DNA from: Heterostelium album PN500
Lineage: Eukaryota > Evosea > Eumycetozoa > Acytosteliales > Acytosteliaceae
Direction of reading: 5' to 3'
Assembly: GCF_000004825.1 (NCBI RefSeq)
Contig: NW_008805071.1
Coordinates: forward strand, 1,550,001 to 1,614,000
Length of the DNA stretch: 64,000 nucleotides
Shown: in pieces, positions 45,634-58,376 of the stretch
Layout of the letters: every line of letters begins with the position of its first letter
Numbering within the stretch: the first letter of the stretch is position 1
Notes under the pieces: model-generated
What the model saw: only the letters and a program-made list of their open reading frames with translations
The model's database searches: none
What the model was told of the DNA's origin: nothing
Program-made: the position numbers and the translations under genes

Positions 45634-48600
45634 CTACTCATCAATAATTTTATCACTGATTTCCATGTTTTGAATGGCTTCGGGTGCCAGTCTTAGCATA
45701 GCCATCGTATGAATATGCTGGACACGTAGTCTGTTTATGAATGGTCTGAACACAAAGAGATAGATCAATAGGAGAATGACAGCGGTCACTGCCATCACAG
45801 CGGTAATTACATTGATTGCAGTTTGCTGGATATCTTGCCAGTATTGGAAGTAGAGGAACGACGCCCTGTCCAGTCCATCGAGCAACTCTTTCTTTCCGAT
45901 CTCGTTGAGCCAAATAATGTCGGTGTTGTTCGACTGTATCTGGTTGGCCTGAGTGTTCTGCAGCGAGAGTGAATGCATAATGAATGTATCGACGATCCAG
46001 TCCAGTCCACGCACAACCTCTGAGTAGTAAGGATCGGTAGCTGGACGACACTGACTGGTATTGACCATCCAACAGGTGTAGCTATCATCTTCGGCACCGT
46101 CCATGAGCGATCGGGTCGCTGGAATATCTGGGAGTGACTGGTGATTGAATTGGAATTCCTCAGTGACATTTGCCATCCATTCGCCAGTACCGTCATTCAT
46201 CAATCTTGGCGATAGAATTCTGGTGACCAAAGAATTCAAAATACGGGCATCGACCGCACGCTTTGAATTTCTGGCAACAAAACTTCCAGAGTCATAGTCC
46301 ACAAAGATTCTATCGAAGGAAATAAACAATCCCATGGTGATGAATCCAAACAATAAGAATAGAGCTACTGCATAGGATATATGCAGTCTCTTTAACACTG
46401 ATCTAATTGTTTTCTTATTGATATTCCGCTTGTTTTGACCATCCCATGTTGCGGCTACATCAATCTCGGTGTCACGTTGTTCTTTTGGTTCGGGAGCGAT
46501 ATACTCTTTGGAAAGGTTAGACTTCTTTAGATTACCTGTCGATTGATGAATCAATGGTTTGATATCATCTTTGGATGTGGCGATGGAATCTTTTCTACCG
46601 GTTGCCAAAAGAATGGAGTGCTTTGAAATTTCAATGGAATCACCTTTTCTTGGTGAACTTGACGATGTTGTTTGTACGTCTTCATCATTTTCATTATTAT
46701 TATTGTTATTGTTGTTGTTGTTATTATCTTCATTGCGTAGTGTATTATTGATGATGGCAGTCTCTTCATCGGTATCAAACATTAAATCTCTATCGCTTCC
46801 ACTGTCCAAATTTAACATTTTAATCTTTTGTTTTGACATTTTCAAAACGAGATCTCTTGGTGCCAGTGAAAAGAGAATGAGTGTACGGATTTTCTCTCGC
46901 GAGATTCTCGATACGATCGGTCGGAAGAATAGCACACCAATGAGAATGAGCAATACAAATATGGCCAACCAGAAATAAATAATGTCCAGCGATAGATTAT
47001 CTGCTTTGTTTTGCATGGTGACAATATAGGCTTCTTGTAGGTCAAAGAACATTTGCGAGATACCTTTTGGTCCATTGTCGGAAACGAATCTAAAGTAAGG
47101 ATTGTAATAGGCGGTATAACCAAACAATGTAATGTTTCCCTCGGCACCCAACATAGCACGTCCATTGTCAACAAAAAGATTTCCACCTTTCCAGGAATTG
47201 TAGATTTGACTGGTAGTTGAATTCTTCCATGATAAATAACCTTCGGTATTGTTTCTACCACCATTACCACCACCAGTAGTACCATTACCACCATTACCGC
47301 CATTCCAGGAATTATTTCTATTACCCCAATTTCCAGGTTGGAATTGCTGATTGTTATTTCCAATTGATAAAAATAAGGAAAGAACAACGGATGGTTCTTC
47401 GTAGAGATCTGCTAGGATGTCGTCGTTGGCAGGTCTGGTCTTGTTGAATTGACCAAAAGTAAATAGAACATCACCAATATCATAGATGTTGGAAAGGCCA
47501 CTTTCACGTTTGATTTGAGCCATCTTGTCGGATACATATGCGCTTGTGGATGTTTCACCCCAATAGACTGCACGATGGATATTCTCCAATATGTTCAATG
47601 ATCTCTGAGTGCTCTGAACCAACATTGTGAAATTGGCAAGTGCTTGGGCAGAAGTGATATTAAGACCACCGAAACCTCCAGGTCCATTCCATCGACCTCT
47701 TCCACCACCTCCACCACCTCCACCACCTCCATTACCACCTGGTCTACCAGTTGTACTACCTGAGCCAGTTGTCGCCGATCCAGTTGTCGGTGATCCAGTT
47801 CCTGTAGTCGAGTTTGAAGTTGCCAATAAAGATTCAAAGAGAATATTACCAGCGGTTAAAGTAGGATCTGTAGTTGATGTAGTAGTGGTAGTTGTCGGAT
47901 CCGTGGTAGATGTAGTAGTGGTAGTAGTAGTTTGATCAGTTGTTGCGGATCCAGTTGTTGATGTGCCAGTGGTTGAAGAACCGGTTCCAGTGGTCGGTGA
48001 TCCAGTTCCAGTTGTTGGTGATCCAGTTCCAGTTGTTGGCGATCCAGTTCCAGTGGTCGGTGATCCAGTTCCGGTTGTTGGAGATCCAGTTCCAGTGGTT
48101 TGTGATCCAGTTCCAGTTGTTGGACGTCCAGTCGATCCTCCGGTCCAGCCACCTGTTCCATTGTTATCCTCCATGTTCTTTTGGATTACATAAGTGATAG
48201 CATATTGTTGCATATTGTTAAAATTGGATGCAATGTTATTGGATTCGATGGCAGCTTCTCCAAGTGAGAGAATATCACCAAATGAATTACGTTGGTTGAC
48301 CATTTGATTTCTGAGAACTACCAAACAGATAATAGTAAATATAATACATAGCACTGTTGTACCAATCATGAGCCAAGAGAGTTTGTTAATGGAATTTGAC
48401 TGTTGGAATGCTTCGTATCTATGACCCTTTCTGCTGGACTCTGAGGAGTTTGTTTCCGAGTGGTGTGACGACTCCTCCTTCGATGCGCTTGCCATTGGAT
48501 CATCAATGTCCAAACGCTCCATTGGTATTCCATCGGCATCGAGAATGGGTACATGGTTAACGTCATCGTCATCCTCTTCATGATCGATTGACAACACTTT

Positions 48601-51034
48601 GATATGCTCCGTTGAGATGCTCTTACTCATCTTGTCTTCTATTTGATCGGCTTTTCTTCTGAGACGTACAGCACGATCCTTATCCTTGACAATCTCCTCA
48701 ATAAACTGGGCATAGTCTCTGATAACTCTAACAGAAGATGGATTTAAACTCAATAGTCTTTCATATTGGTCGGTGGCTTTGGTTTCGGTGTCGGCGATCT
48801 TTCCAGAGAGTTGGCTCAGTCGTTGTAGGTCAACGGTTTCGTGGAGAAGATGACGCCAGAAACGACGAACATAATTCAGGCATGCATAGTGATATTTTCT
48901 GGCACCCATATAAAGCTTCTTGAATTCCATGTACGAAACAAAGTCTTGGATTTTTCCAGACTCCGGTCCTCTCAGCTCGGAATCCATCAGTTGCTCACGT
49001 TCCTTGTCGTGACGGAAAATAAAGAATCTAATGTCGAACGGTGGATTCATACGTCTGAGTTTCTCGAGAGCTGCATATCCGATGTGACGATCCTTTCTTA
49101 CACTGAACAAAAAGTTGGCATATGCCATCCAGACCAAAGAAGAATCCGGGTAGTATTGAAGTCCGGCTTGGAAGAGGTAGTTGGCACGGTCAATCGATTC
49201 TTGATCTTGCTTTCTCAAAATGTGACGAGCCATAATCTCAACAAAGAATGCAAACGTAATCTTCTTCTCAAAGAATGGGAATTTAATTTGGTGTCTTGAA
49301 CCCAATTGGTGCTCTTCGAATTTGACAACTCTATTGTTTCCAGTGGCTGCACTAGCATTATTAATATTTCCCAATGATCTATCAGATTGATTTGGTGAAC
49401 CTTCCTTATACATTAAATTTTTTACTTGTGATGTTATATATAAATAAAACATTCCTATAAAGATAAAAAAGAGAATTATGAACAAATTAGAACAACTAAT
49501 TATAATTAAAAAAAATAATAAAAAGAGTAAAGCAACTTACTGCAACCAAAATAACCAGCAAAAAATGCAGGAATCACACCAACAATAACAAGATAACATG
49601 TTGCAGGAGATGTTTTATCATTGACTATTAAGGTAATGATTGTACATAAACTTATCCATAATACAGAAGAATAGAATCCAGATTTCTATTTTAAAAATAA
49701 AATTGGTTAGAAAACGACTTTTTATAGATTACTAACAATTTGATTGAAAACTTTCATGTTAAACTTACAATATGATTCAATCTTTGATTTGAATATGGCA
49801 TAAATACAATTGAACCACCGACACACCATATCATACCAATGAAATAAACAATTGCCAATAACCATGGATAATCTGTCAGAAGTTCATAAAAGAATGCAAA
49901 AATAGTCTTTACCAAAAGTACTGTAATATCAAACTATAATAATTATTATTATTCTTTTTTGTTAATATAATTATAATTTTGGTTTGCTTTTTAAATAATA
50001 TTTAATTAACAACTTACACGAGCATGTGACTTTGAGAATCTATCTTTAATATTACTATCAAACTCATAGTAGGTAACAGAACTGCTGAATGCCACCAATG
50101 TGAACAGTATAATATAGATGATCGAGAAGATGGTAATCGATATATTCTGATTGCCATAGCAAAGTACACCAGAGAAACGATCCAACTCGCCAGACTTACA
50201 ATCCAAACCCATCAAAAACAATGAGATAATAGGAATATAAAGCACTGCGACCGAGAACGACACGAACCAACGAATCGATCTGATGAACCACAGGTTTGCA
50301 ATCTTTCCACGATAAAACTCATATGCAATATACCAGATATTGATAAATCCAAGAGTCATCAGACCTATAGCTATCCAAAAAAGGATAGTATAGCTGTCAT
50401 ATGACAATTCTACGGACGGATGTGAAATAGGTGATATAATTAAACGAAGATAACTATCATCATTTCAAATTTCAAGTAAATAAAGTAAAACAATTAGTTA
50501 GTGATCAATAACATTATTTAATTTTGTGAGAATTAAATTACTACATACTGTCCTACATCGCCACCCCATGGAAAGAACTTTTTGAAACCAAACGATACTA
50601 ATTCTAAAATTGATGTTATGATTGGAGATTTGAAAAGGTGTTTTAGTGGTTTTTTTTTTTTGGTTGTGATTTTTTTTTTATGTTAATTAATTAAAAGTAA
50701 TGGGGGCATAGGTATGAAATTCCAGTTTGATGAATTTATGACCATTCTTTAGAAAATCATAAAACATGATATTTAATACTTACGAATGAATTCAATAATA
50801 AGACTTATAATTGTTAAAATACGTGGGAATGTATTTCCTTTTGTCATTGTATATAATACTCCGAAAGCACCTGATTATTGAAAAAAAAAGAAAATTAATT
50901 TTTCATGAATAATAAGAAACCTATAGATATGATTATTTACCCTTTTCTATTGACTTTGAAAAATTCAAAATCTTACCAAGTGATCCTGTGGAATCACCTG
51001 ATGTACTTGAATACTTCTTTGAGTGTACAGACAT
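45634..51034 (-). CDS. TmcB-like multi-span membrane protein (1588 aa)
   Basis: Seven exons (51034-50977, 50870-50784, 50603-50549, 50453-50018, 49933-49769, 49685-49541, 49454-45634) give 1588 aa. The start MSVHSKKYSSTSGDSTGSLG is followed by GAFGVLYTMTKGNTFPRILT, then about seven N-terminal spans. Next is a TPR-like helical region (ARHILRKQDQESIDRANYLF, YYPDSSLVWMAYANFLF, YERLLSLNPSSVRVIRDYAQ) that matches the TmcB/TmcC repeat domain. A further span, a Thr/Gly/Ser/Pro repeat and Gly-rich segment, then two similar span-plus-basic modules (VLFFRPIVSRISREKIRTL, LFVFRPFINRLRVQHIHTM) follow. These large proteins occur in amoebae, algae and ciliates and often carry PAS domains; none is evident here. 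A sensory membrane role is inferred. Confidence 0.85.
47980..48125 (-). repeat. 21-bp coding minisatellite
   Basis: About seven units of a 21-base repeat (GATCCAGTTCCAGTTGTTGG on +, plus one base) encode TGTGSPT in the TmcB-like gene. Units differ by scattered third-base changes. It forms part of an extracellular-type Thr-rich linker that could be heavily O-glycosylated. Confidence 0.9.
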
Positions 51035-52887
51035 TGTTGGTGATGATGATGTTGTTGGAGACAACAATTATCAAAAGAGTAGAATGTGTGAAGTGATCAC
51101 AGATAGGAAGAAGAGATAAGAAAAAGAAGTTGAAAATAAAGAACAGTAATTATACAAATAAATATTATAAAGATGAATGATTGGTTTGGTCAAGTAAAGA
51201 AAAATGAAAGTAAAAATGGTATGTTTGTTAACAAAACAAGAATCACCTTCAGGTTAAAATTAGGATTGTTTTTTTTCTTTTGTTTGCTAGAAAAAAGACA
51301 TGATAAAATAGGTTTGATGTCGTAAACATCTAAACTAAAAAACAAACAAAGTATTTTTTGCAAAATCAATCCCGGATACATTAAAGTTCATTGGATGGCT
51401 CACCCACTACAAAACCTTGAAAACTGTCGATATTTTGAGTAGATCAATTAGCAAAAACAAAAATAAATGTGAGACACCTGTTAGTAAGTTTTGATTTGAC
51501 AACAGAACACCACAAACCCATTAAGCGAAATCCTCTAAATCGACTAATTATTAAAATATAAATAGAAACAACTTTTTATTTTAGAATCGTTTCAAGGTTT
51601 TGTTAATTTTTGACCAATTGGATTGAAAGTGTTGGTTTGATGATCTGATCATCAACATTTTTTTTATTCGGGGAGATGGTTTTTGCATTTTGAAGTGGTG
51701 CGCAAAGAGACATAATCCACACCTTTTCAAAAGTTTAGAAATTTTTTGGTAAACTTTTTTTTTTTGTTCTAGATTTTTTTCCATTACAAATGCAAACATC
51801 GGATTTTTTTGCCCAAAAGCCAAGCAAAAACGATCTCTAAAAACACTTTTTAAAACTGAAATTATAACCCGCAAATAAAAAAAAGTGATCATTTTTTGAA
51901 TGAACACATTAAAAATGTACTTTGATGGTTTGGAGCGAGTAAAATCATTCATAAAACCAAACAAACTTCTTTTTGATCCCCCAAAAAAATTAGACATATT
52001 TCAACTTTCGATGACCACTGTAATCGCCTTGTCAGTCCTCATTATATGCAAGTTTTAGTTTATCTGTGATCTTTTATGATTTGAATCACTGAACAAGAGA
52101 TCTACAATTTATTTTATGAGACACTCTTTTCCATTTATGATATCGATGATCATTATTTAAACTTTAGAATGTAACACTATTTCTCTGAAGGGTACATACA
52201 AAATGAGATCAAGCCTCACTCAAGATCGTTTATTTTATTTTATTTTCTTTTCTTTTATTTTCTTTTTTTTATTATAAAGTTTGGAATACAACATAACAAA
52301 ATCAGACATTCAAATTTATTTTACTCAAGTAAATGCTTACATCTAGATGGATTGAACTAAAAGTCTTTGTTCTTGTTTTTTTTTGACCTATTCCCAATTT
52401 TCAACTAACTTACGAAATCAGATCAGTCTGTCTTGTTCAGGATCTACCTTTATAGGGCTTAGGTCTTAAAGTTTGCATGCAATCTATTCTATTTTATGAA
52501 CATAATCTTGATTTAACATTCAACTCTATTTTGATGTTATCTTTGTTTATCTAATTATTGTTTGCATCATATTATAGTGAAATATAAATATAAATATTAA
52601 ATTTAAAAAAAAATTTTATTAAAGTTTTATTTTAAAATAATCTGTATCTAAATGAGTAGAAGTGATATGATATCATCTTATTGAGCTTTTTACAAAGCTT
52701 ACATGCTATGATTTTTATTTAAATGAGTTCTTATAACTCTGTTAACTTGTTGTTGAGGAAAACAACCTTAATGAATGTTTGTTTAAAAAAATAAAATTTA
52801 GAAAAAAAAAAAAAAAAATCAAGAAGTTCATATCTTAAAAGAAGTTTAACATCATTTTGATTAAGGTTTTATACACTTGTTACAAGA
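51035..52887. other. Divergent intergenic region
   Basis: About 1.85 kb between the TmcB-like gene and pex6. A 138-codon minus frame at 51581-51997 starts with ATG but is Lys/Phe/Ser-rich from A/T runs, with no family resemblance. I do not call it. No other feature was identified. Confidence 0.45.
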
Positions 52888-55800
52888 ATGTTTGAATGGT
52901 ATCAAGTAGTTTTGTTATCAGATGAACAATACATCGCCAGATATGGAAATGATAGAGATAGTAATAACACTCTCTTTAATATTATAATAGATGTTAATAG
53001 CCTTGGTGATGAACAACAACAACATCAACTTTATCAGAAAAACTACATATTTATATATAAACTAGATAGATTCAATCAATTTAGATATTTAAATTCAAAT
53101 ATCAATGATGGTAGTAGTTACAACGTTGATAGATTGAAATATCTATGCTATCAACCAGGTAAACAAGAGTTATTATCTACTTTTAGAGTAGCTTCAACAG
53201 CAACATCAACAACAGCTGCTACTCCCACTAAAACAACAACAAATAGATTACCAAGAGCTTATTGTTCAGCTAGCTATGCAAAACGATTCAATTTCAAAAA
53301 AGATGATATCATTCATTTGAAGACTGTTTCAATTAGTTCTGTTGCATTGGAGCGTGTCGTATTGCTTGCTAACGATCTTCAATCATTCCAAAGTGTAATA
53401 ACAACAGCAGATCAACATAACAACAACAACAACAATAATAGTAATAACAAGAATAACAATAACTATAAAGCAGATCAAATGTTTAAGAATTACTTAATAT
53501 CCAATTCTATACTATTTAATCAAGATGCTCGGTTGTCACTCGGTCACAACAATCAGTCGGTATCATTCGAGATCATGGAGTGTTATCCTCTGCTACAGGG
53601 ATCGATCTCATCGAATACAACGATTATTATTGTCGGTCCAGATCAGCAGTCGGCACTCAATCTCGAGCGCAAGCTAAACAGGCTGGAGATCGGTTCATCT
53701 CCATCGTCGCCAGCAGCCAGTAGCAACAGCAGCAACAGCAGTAGCAGTAGCAGCTATCTCTCCAATACCAACTTGAGAGTGTCCAACTTTATCATTCATC
53801 CACTCTCGCAATCAATGATATCACCGTCATCGCTCAACCTTGAATCATCAACTACATCATCATCATCTTCAGTATTCTCATCATCAGTAATCTCCTCCTC
53901 ACAAATCAACTCATCGCTATTCCATTTCACACCCAACTCCAATAGAATTCTCTTAAACAATACAGTTCAAATTAGACAACTAAAGACAATTCCCAGCAAT
54001 ATATATCTACCGCTAATCGATCCAAACTACGATTACCTCTACGATGCAATTGTAACACTAAGTACACTCAAGCAATATGGTCTATTCCACGGTGCCACCA
54101 TCAAGCTAAAATCACTTATCAATCATAAATATATAGTTATAAAGATATTCTCAATAATGAACAACAACAGCAACAATAGTAGTAATAACAATTATAATAA
54201 TGATTCAGATTCAATACAATCAGATTTACAATTAGAAGATGGATATGTGTATTTATCACCATTGTCATTGTTCAATTTGGGATATGAACCGAAATCAATT
54301 ATCATGTCCAGAACATCGAATTTCAATGCAGAGATATCGTTGTTGAAAGGTGTTGCTTTCCCCACTGCTTCACAGGTCAAGATCTCAAGAGTGAAATCCA
54401 GTGCATCCGATGGACATGCCACCTATTCCAATCAGCTGATTCAGTTCTTTGATCAAGTGCGTATCTTTAAGGAGGGTGATCTCTTTGCCGTGGAATCCGG
54501 TGAGAACTTTGGCAACAATGCAATCGACAACCCACTGATATTCTTCAAGGTGGAATCACTACAGTCTCCGGGTGCAATTACAACGCCATCCGATGAATTC
54601 GACCAGTTGTTTGTCATCGACAAAGAGAAGAGTACAATGATTCAAGAGGGATCGTCACAATCGTTGCTACCAGCTCATATCCAGTCATTCCATTCACGAG
54701 GAGATCAACAGCAACAAGAGTGTTACGATTTCATTGCCTATGAGAAAGAGTTTCAGAAGATGATTGAATTGACACTGCCATTCTTTCATTCTTTTGAATT
54801 CGATTTCAAATGTACATTGCTGTTGAAAGGTGCCAGTGGTGTTGGCAAGAGAACTCTTCTTCGCCAACTATCCAATCATTTAGGATTGCATCTTTTTGAA
54901 GTGGATTGCTACCAACTCTACAGTTTCAACGAAGCGGAAAAAGAGTTGAACATCAAGAGAATATTAGAGAGAGCATCTGAAGCAACACCTTCCTTATTGC
55001 TTCTTTCTAATTTCGAAGTATTAGAACAATCACCTTCAACCACATTGAATGAGAAAAAAGGTAAATTGAAACTAACTAACAAACAAATAAACAAACAAAT
55101 TAATTTTCAAATAACTAACACTAAATATATTATTATCTATAATTATAGAATCAAATATTTCCAATATATTAAAAGAAACATTACAATCGATATCTGATAA
55201 ATTGTTAATGATGGAAACTACATATCAACAACAACAACAACAACCAGCATCATCATCACCATCATCTTCTTCAAAATCAAACAGAATCAATTATCCATTC
55301 TTAATTGCTGCAACTGTAAAATCAACTGATGATATGTCTGGAAAACTTAGAAGTTGGTTTAAATATGAAATAGAATTAGATGTAATTATATATATTCATA
55401 TAGTCATTTTTAAACAACAAGTTAATTAACCAATATTATTATTATTTATTTATTTAGGCACCAGATGAATCTCAAAGATCGAGATTATTAAAGAATATGT
55501 TCAATTCTATTCCTATCAATAATTCAGTTTCACTAAAGAATATTGCTATGAGAACAGCTTCTTTTCTACCCTTGAATCTAAAGAATTTGGTGGAGCGATC
55601 CGGTATGAAAGCAATGAAGAGAGTGATATCCAATGTTGGAACGATCTCACCAGAGGAAGTTTGTAATTGTGGTATCAGTGTAGTCAATGACGATATCTCG
55701 GATGCGCTAGCCGATATGCAAGGTTACCAATCATCGTCACTCGGTGCACCAAAGATTCCAAATGTGAAGTGGGACGATGTCGGAGGTTTGGCCAGTGTAA

Positions 55801-56678
55801 AGAGTGAAATTATGGATACTATTCAACTGCCACTTGAAAATCCTCATTTATTCTCGTCAGGTATCGGAAAGAGATCCGGAATTCTATTCTATGGTCCACC
55901 GGGAACAGGAAAGACTTTGCTTGCCAAAGCGATTGCCACCGAGTGTTCGTTGAATTTCCTCAGCGTCAAAGGACCCGAGCTTATCAACATGTATATCGGT
56001 GAGAGTGAAAAGAATATTCGTGATATTTTCAACAAAGCACGTCAAGCCAAACCATGTGTTATCTTTTTCGATGAGCTCGATTCGCTCGCGCCAAGTCGTG
56101 GTAATGGCGCCGACAGTGGTGGTGTCATGGATAGAGTCGTATCACAGCTGTTGGCCGAGTTGGATGGTATGCAAAAATCTTCGGATGTTTTCATCATCGG
56201 TGCAACCAATCGTCCCGATTTACTGGATCCTGCACTCACCATTCCAGGCAGACTCGACCGTTTACTCTACCTCGGAATCAGTACTGACAAAGATTCACAG
56301 CTCAGGATTGTCCAGGCACTGACACGAAAATTCCATCTACACTCGGATGTTGATCTTCGCGCTGTTGTCGAGCGATGTGAAATGAATTTAACTGGATCGG
56401 ATTTCTATGCGCTTTGTTCAGATGCTTTGGCCAACGCCATCAAAGATATGATTAATCAACTGGAGGAGAAAAGAAAGAAAAAACAAACATCAGCAAGCAA
56501 TACCTACGGCAAAAATAGTAATATAAATTATGACGATGAAGATGAAGATGAAAATCAACAAGTAATCGTTGCTCAACAACACTTTTTGGATGCAGTCTAC
56601 GCATTGGTACCTTCAGTAAGCGAAGATGAAATGGCTTATTATCATAAGGTACAAAAGCAATTTACTAAACAAAAATAA
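52888..56678 (+). CDS. pex6: Peroxisomal AAA ATPase Pex6
   Basis: Three exons (52888-55060, 55149-55381, 55458-56678) give 1208 aa. The N-terminal region is long, poorly conserved and rich in Asn/Ser tracts. The D1 ATPase keeps a Walker A (GASGVGKRT), but its Walker B is degenerate (PSLLLLSNFE, lacking the DE pair), as known for Pex6. D2 is canonical: VKWDDVGGLASVKSEI, Walker A GPPGTGKT, Walker B CVIFFDELDSLAP and the second region of homology IIGATNRPDLLDPAL, followed by PGRLDRLLYLGIS, where the usual R before PGR is I. Pex1-Pex6 extracts ubiquitinated Pex5 from the peroxisomal membrane. VCP/Cdc48 is excluded by the divergent D1. The extreme C-terminus is charged. Confidence 0.93.
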
Positions 56679-56689
56679 AATTTTCTAAT

Positions 56690-56898
56690 GTAATTTATTA
56701 TCGATGATTGGTGATTGATTGTAAACTTGGGTACCAATGTGATGGTCTTTCCGCCCCTTCTGAGAATTTGAGTGTAAGCCTCGAATAAAATTTGAGAGTG
56801 TAACTTTTTAGATTCGGATATGTTCAATATATCATTGGGCAACATAAACTCATTAGTCGAATTTCCTAGTCTGATCCACACTTGAGTATTAATAAGAC
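56690..56898 (-). other. Unassigned coding-like fragment
   Basis: After an acceptor-like ATCTTTATAG the minus strand reads GLINTQVWIRLGNSTNEFML then PNDILNISESKKLHSQILFE, followed by AYTQILRRGGKTITLVPKF. Composition looks protein-coding, unlike the surrounding AT-rich DNA. No start codon or 5' exon fits in the 100 bases before the quinone oxidoreductase gene, and the frame runs into pex6 without a stop of its own. It may be a gene remnant or the 3' exon of an unseen gene. Confidence 0.35.
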
Positions 56899-57041
56899 CT
56901 ATAAAGATAAATAAATGATTGAATAAATAAATATATAATCGCAACAACTTTATCTTTTAATTTTTCTCCAAATATAACAACACTTTAATTATGTGGGGAA
57001 TAATAATTATATTAATTGAATAATAATTGACTTTTTTTTTT

Positions 57042-58044
57042 TTATTTTGGTGGTTGTAATAAAATTTTTGCCAATAGAAGTACGACCTTCCAATGCTTCA
57101 TGAGCTTCGGAAACTCTTTCCAATGGGTAGGAGGTCTTTGACGAAAGTTTGAGTTTGCCATCGGCAATCCATTGGAATATCTCTTTGCAACGCGATTGCA
57201 TTTCACCCGATTGACGAATGTAGTCAGCGAGTGTTGGACGTGTGATGAATACAGAGCCATTGGCACTCAAGAGCAATGGATCGATGGGTGGAACCGGTCC
57301 GGAAGCGTTACCGACCAAACAAAGATATCCAAGTGGACGAAGAGATTTCAACGATTGCATCCAGGTGGAAGCACCGACACCGTCGTAGACAACATCTACA
57401 CCCTTGCCATTGGTGAGTTCACGTACCTTTCCGCTGAACTCTGGAACATCGCGATAGTTAATGACATAGTCTGCACCGAGATTACGCACCAGCTGTTCTT
57501 TCTCTGGTGTCGAGACGGTGGTGATGACATGTGCACCAATGATCTTTGCCATTTGGATGAGAGCTTGTCCGAGACCACCGGCACCGGCTTGAATCAAACA
57601 GGTATCACCCGATTTCAAAGCAAAGGTCGATCGCACCAAGTAGTGAGCGGTTAGACCTTGAAGAGTGTAAGCAGCAGCGGTTTCATAGTCGATTCCATCC
57701 GGTAGTACGTATATGTTGTGTTGTGGCACAGATGTGAATTGTGCGTACGAGTTTGGACTGAAATAGGTAACTCTATCGCCGATCTTGAGATTGGTAGCTT
57801 GTTCACCGACAGCGACAACCTTACCGGAACCTTCACGACCGAGAATAGCAGGAAGTTCCAACTTGTACAATCCACTTCTATGATAGGTATCAATAAAGTT
57901 GACACCGATACATTCGTTCTGAACTAAAACTTCGTTTGGCTTAACTGTTGGCACTGGAATATCTTCATAGACCAATTGTTTTGGTCCACCAGTTGCATGA
58001 ATTCTTACTGCTTTCATTGTATTTGATAGTATTCTATTAAACAT
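57042..58044 (-). CDS. NADPH:quinone oxidoreductase (zeta-crystallin-like)
   Basis: Single-exon gene of about 334 aa in the MDR superfamily. MKAVRIHATGGPKQLVYEDI begins the GroES-like domain, with GVNFIDTYHRSGLY (the QOR substrate-side motif) and LGREGSGKVVAVGE. The Rossmann fold carries AGAGGLGQALIQMAK. No catalytic-zinc ligands are present, as expected for QOR, which reduces quinones with NADPH. The start at 58044 gives MFNRILSNTMKAV; the second Met may be the true start, or the extra nine residues may aid mitochondrial targeting. At the 3' end the main frame reads GKNFITTTK into a poly-Lys tail ending at 57007. The family C-terminus (GKILLQPPK, stop at 57044-57042) is in another frame, one base away at the A5 run 57065-57069. 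Confidence 0.9.
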
Positions 58045-58376
58045 TAAACTTAATTAAATTAAATTAAAATTTTAAGATGCAATGAACTATTAAAAAATTT
58101 TATGAATTTTCATATTTTTTTGATTTTTCAAAATCATTATTATTCTATTCTAGAAGTGTTAACATCATTCTTCTAGATACCAACCCTATCATGATGATGA
58201 CAATGAATATCATACATTTATATAAACAAAAGTTATATATATATTTATTGAATTTTTATGAATTAAAGGTAAACAAATTTATTTACTAAGCAATATGTTA
58301 ATAATGATCGCACTTTTTTTACATTTGCTGTATACATATAGTTTAGGGAAATAGATCTATTTATTTATTTGATTTT
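58045..58376. other. Intergenic region
   Basis: Upstream of the quinone oxidoreductase and 3' of the hydrolase gene. AT-rich and featureless. Confidence 0.5.

Noticed and set aside
51581-51997. 138-codon ATG-initiated frame on the minus strand
   Set aside because: Composition (Lys, Phe, Ser) follows A/T runs, there is no family resemblance, and it lies in an AT-rich divergent intergenic region.
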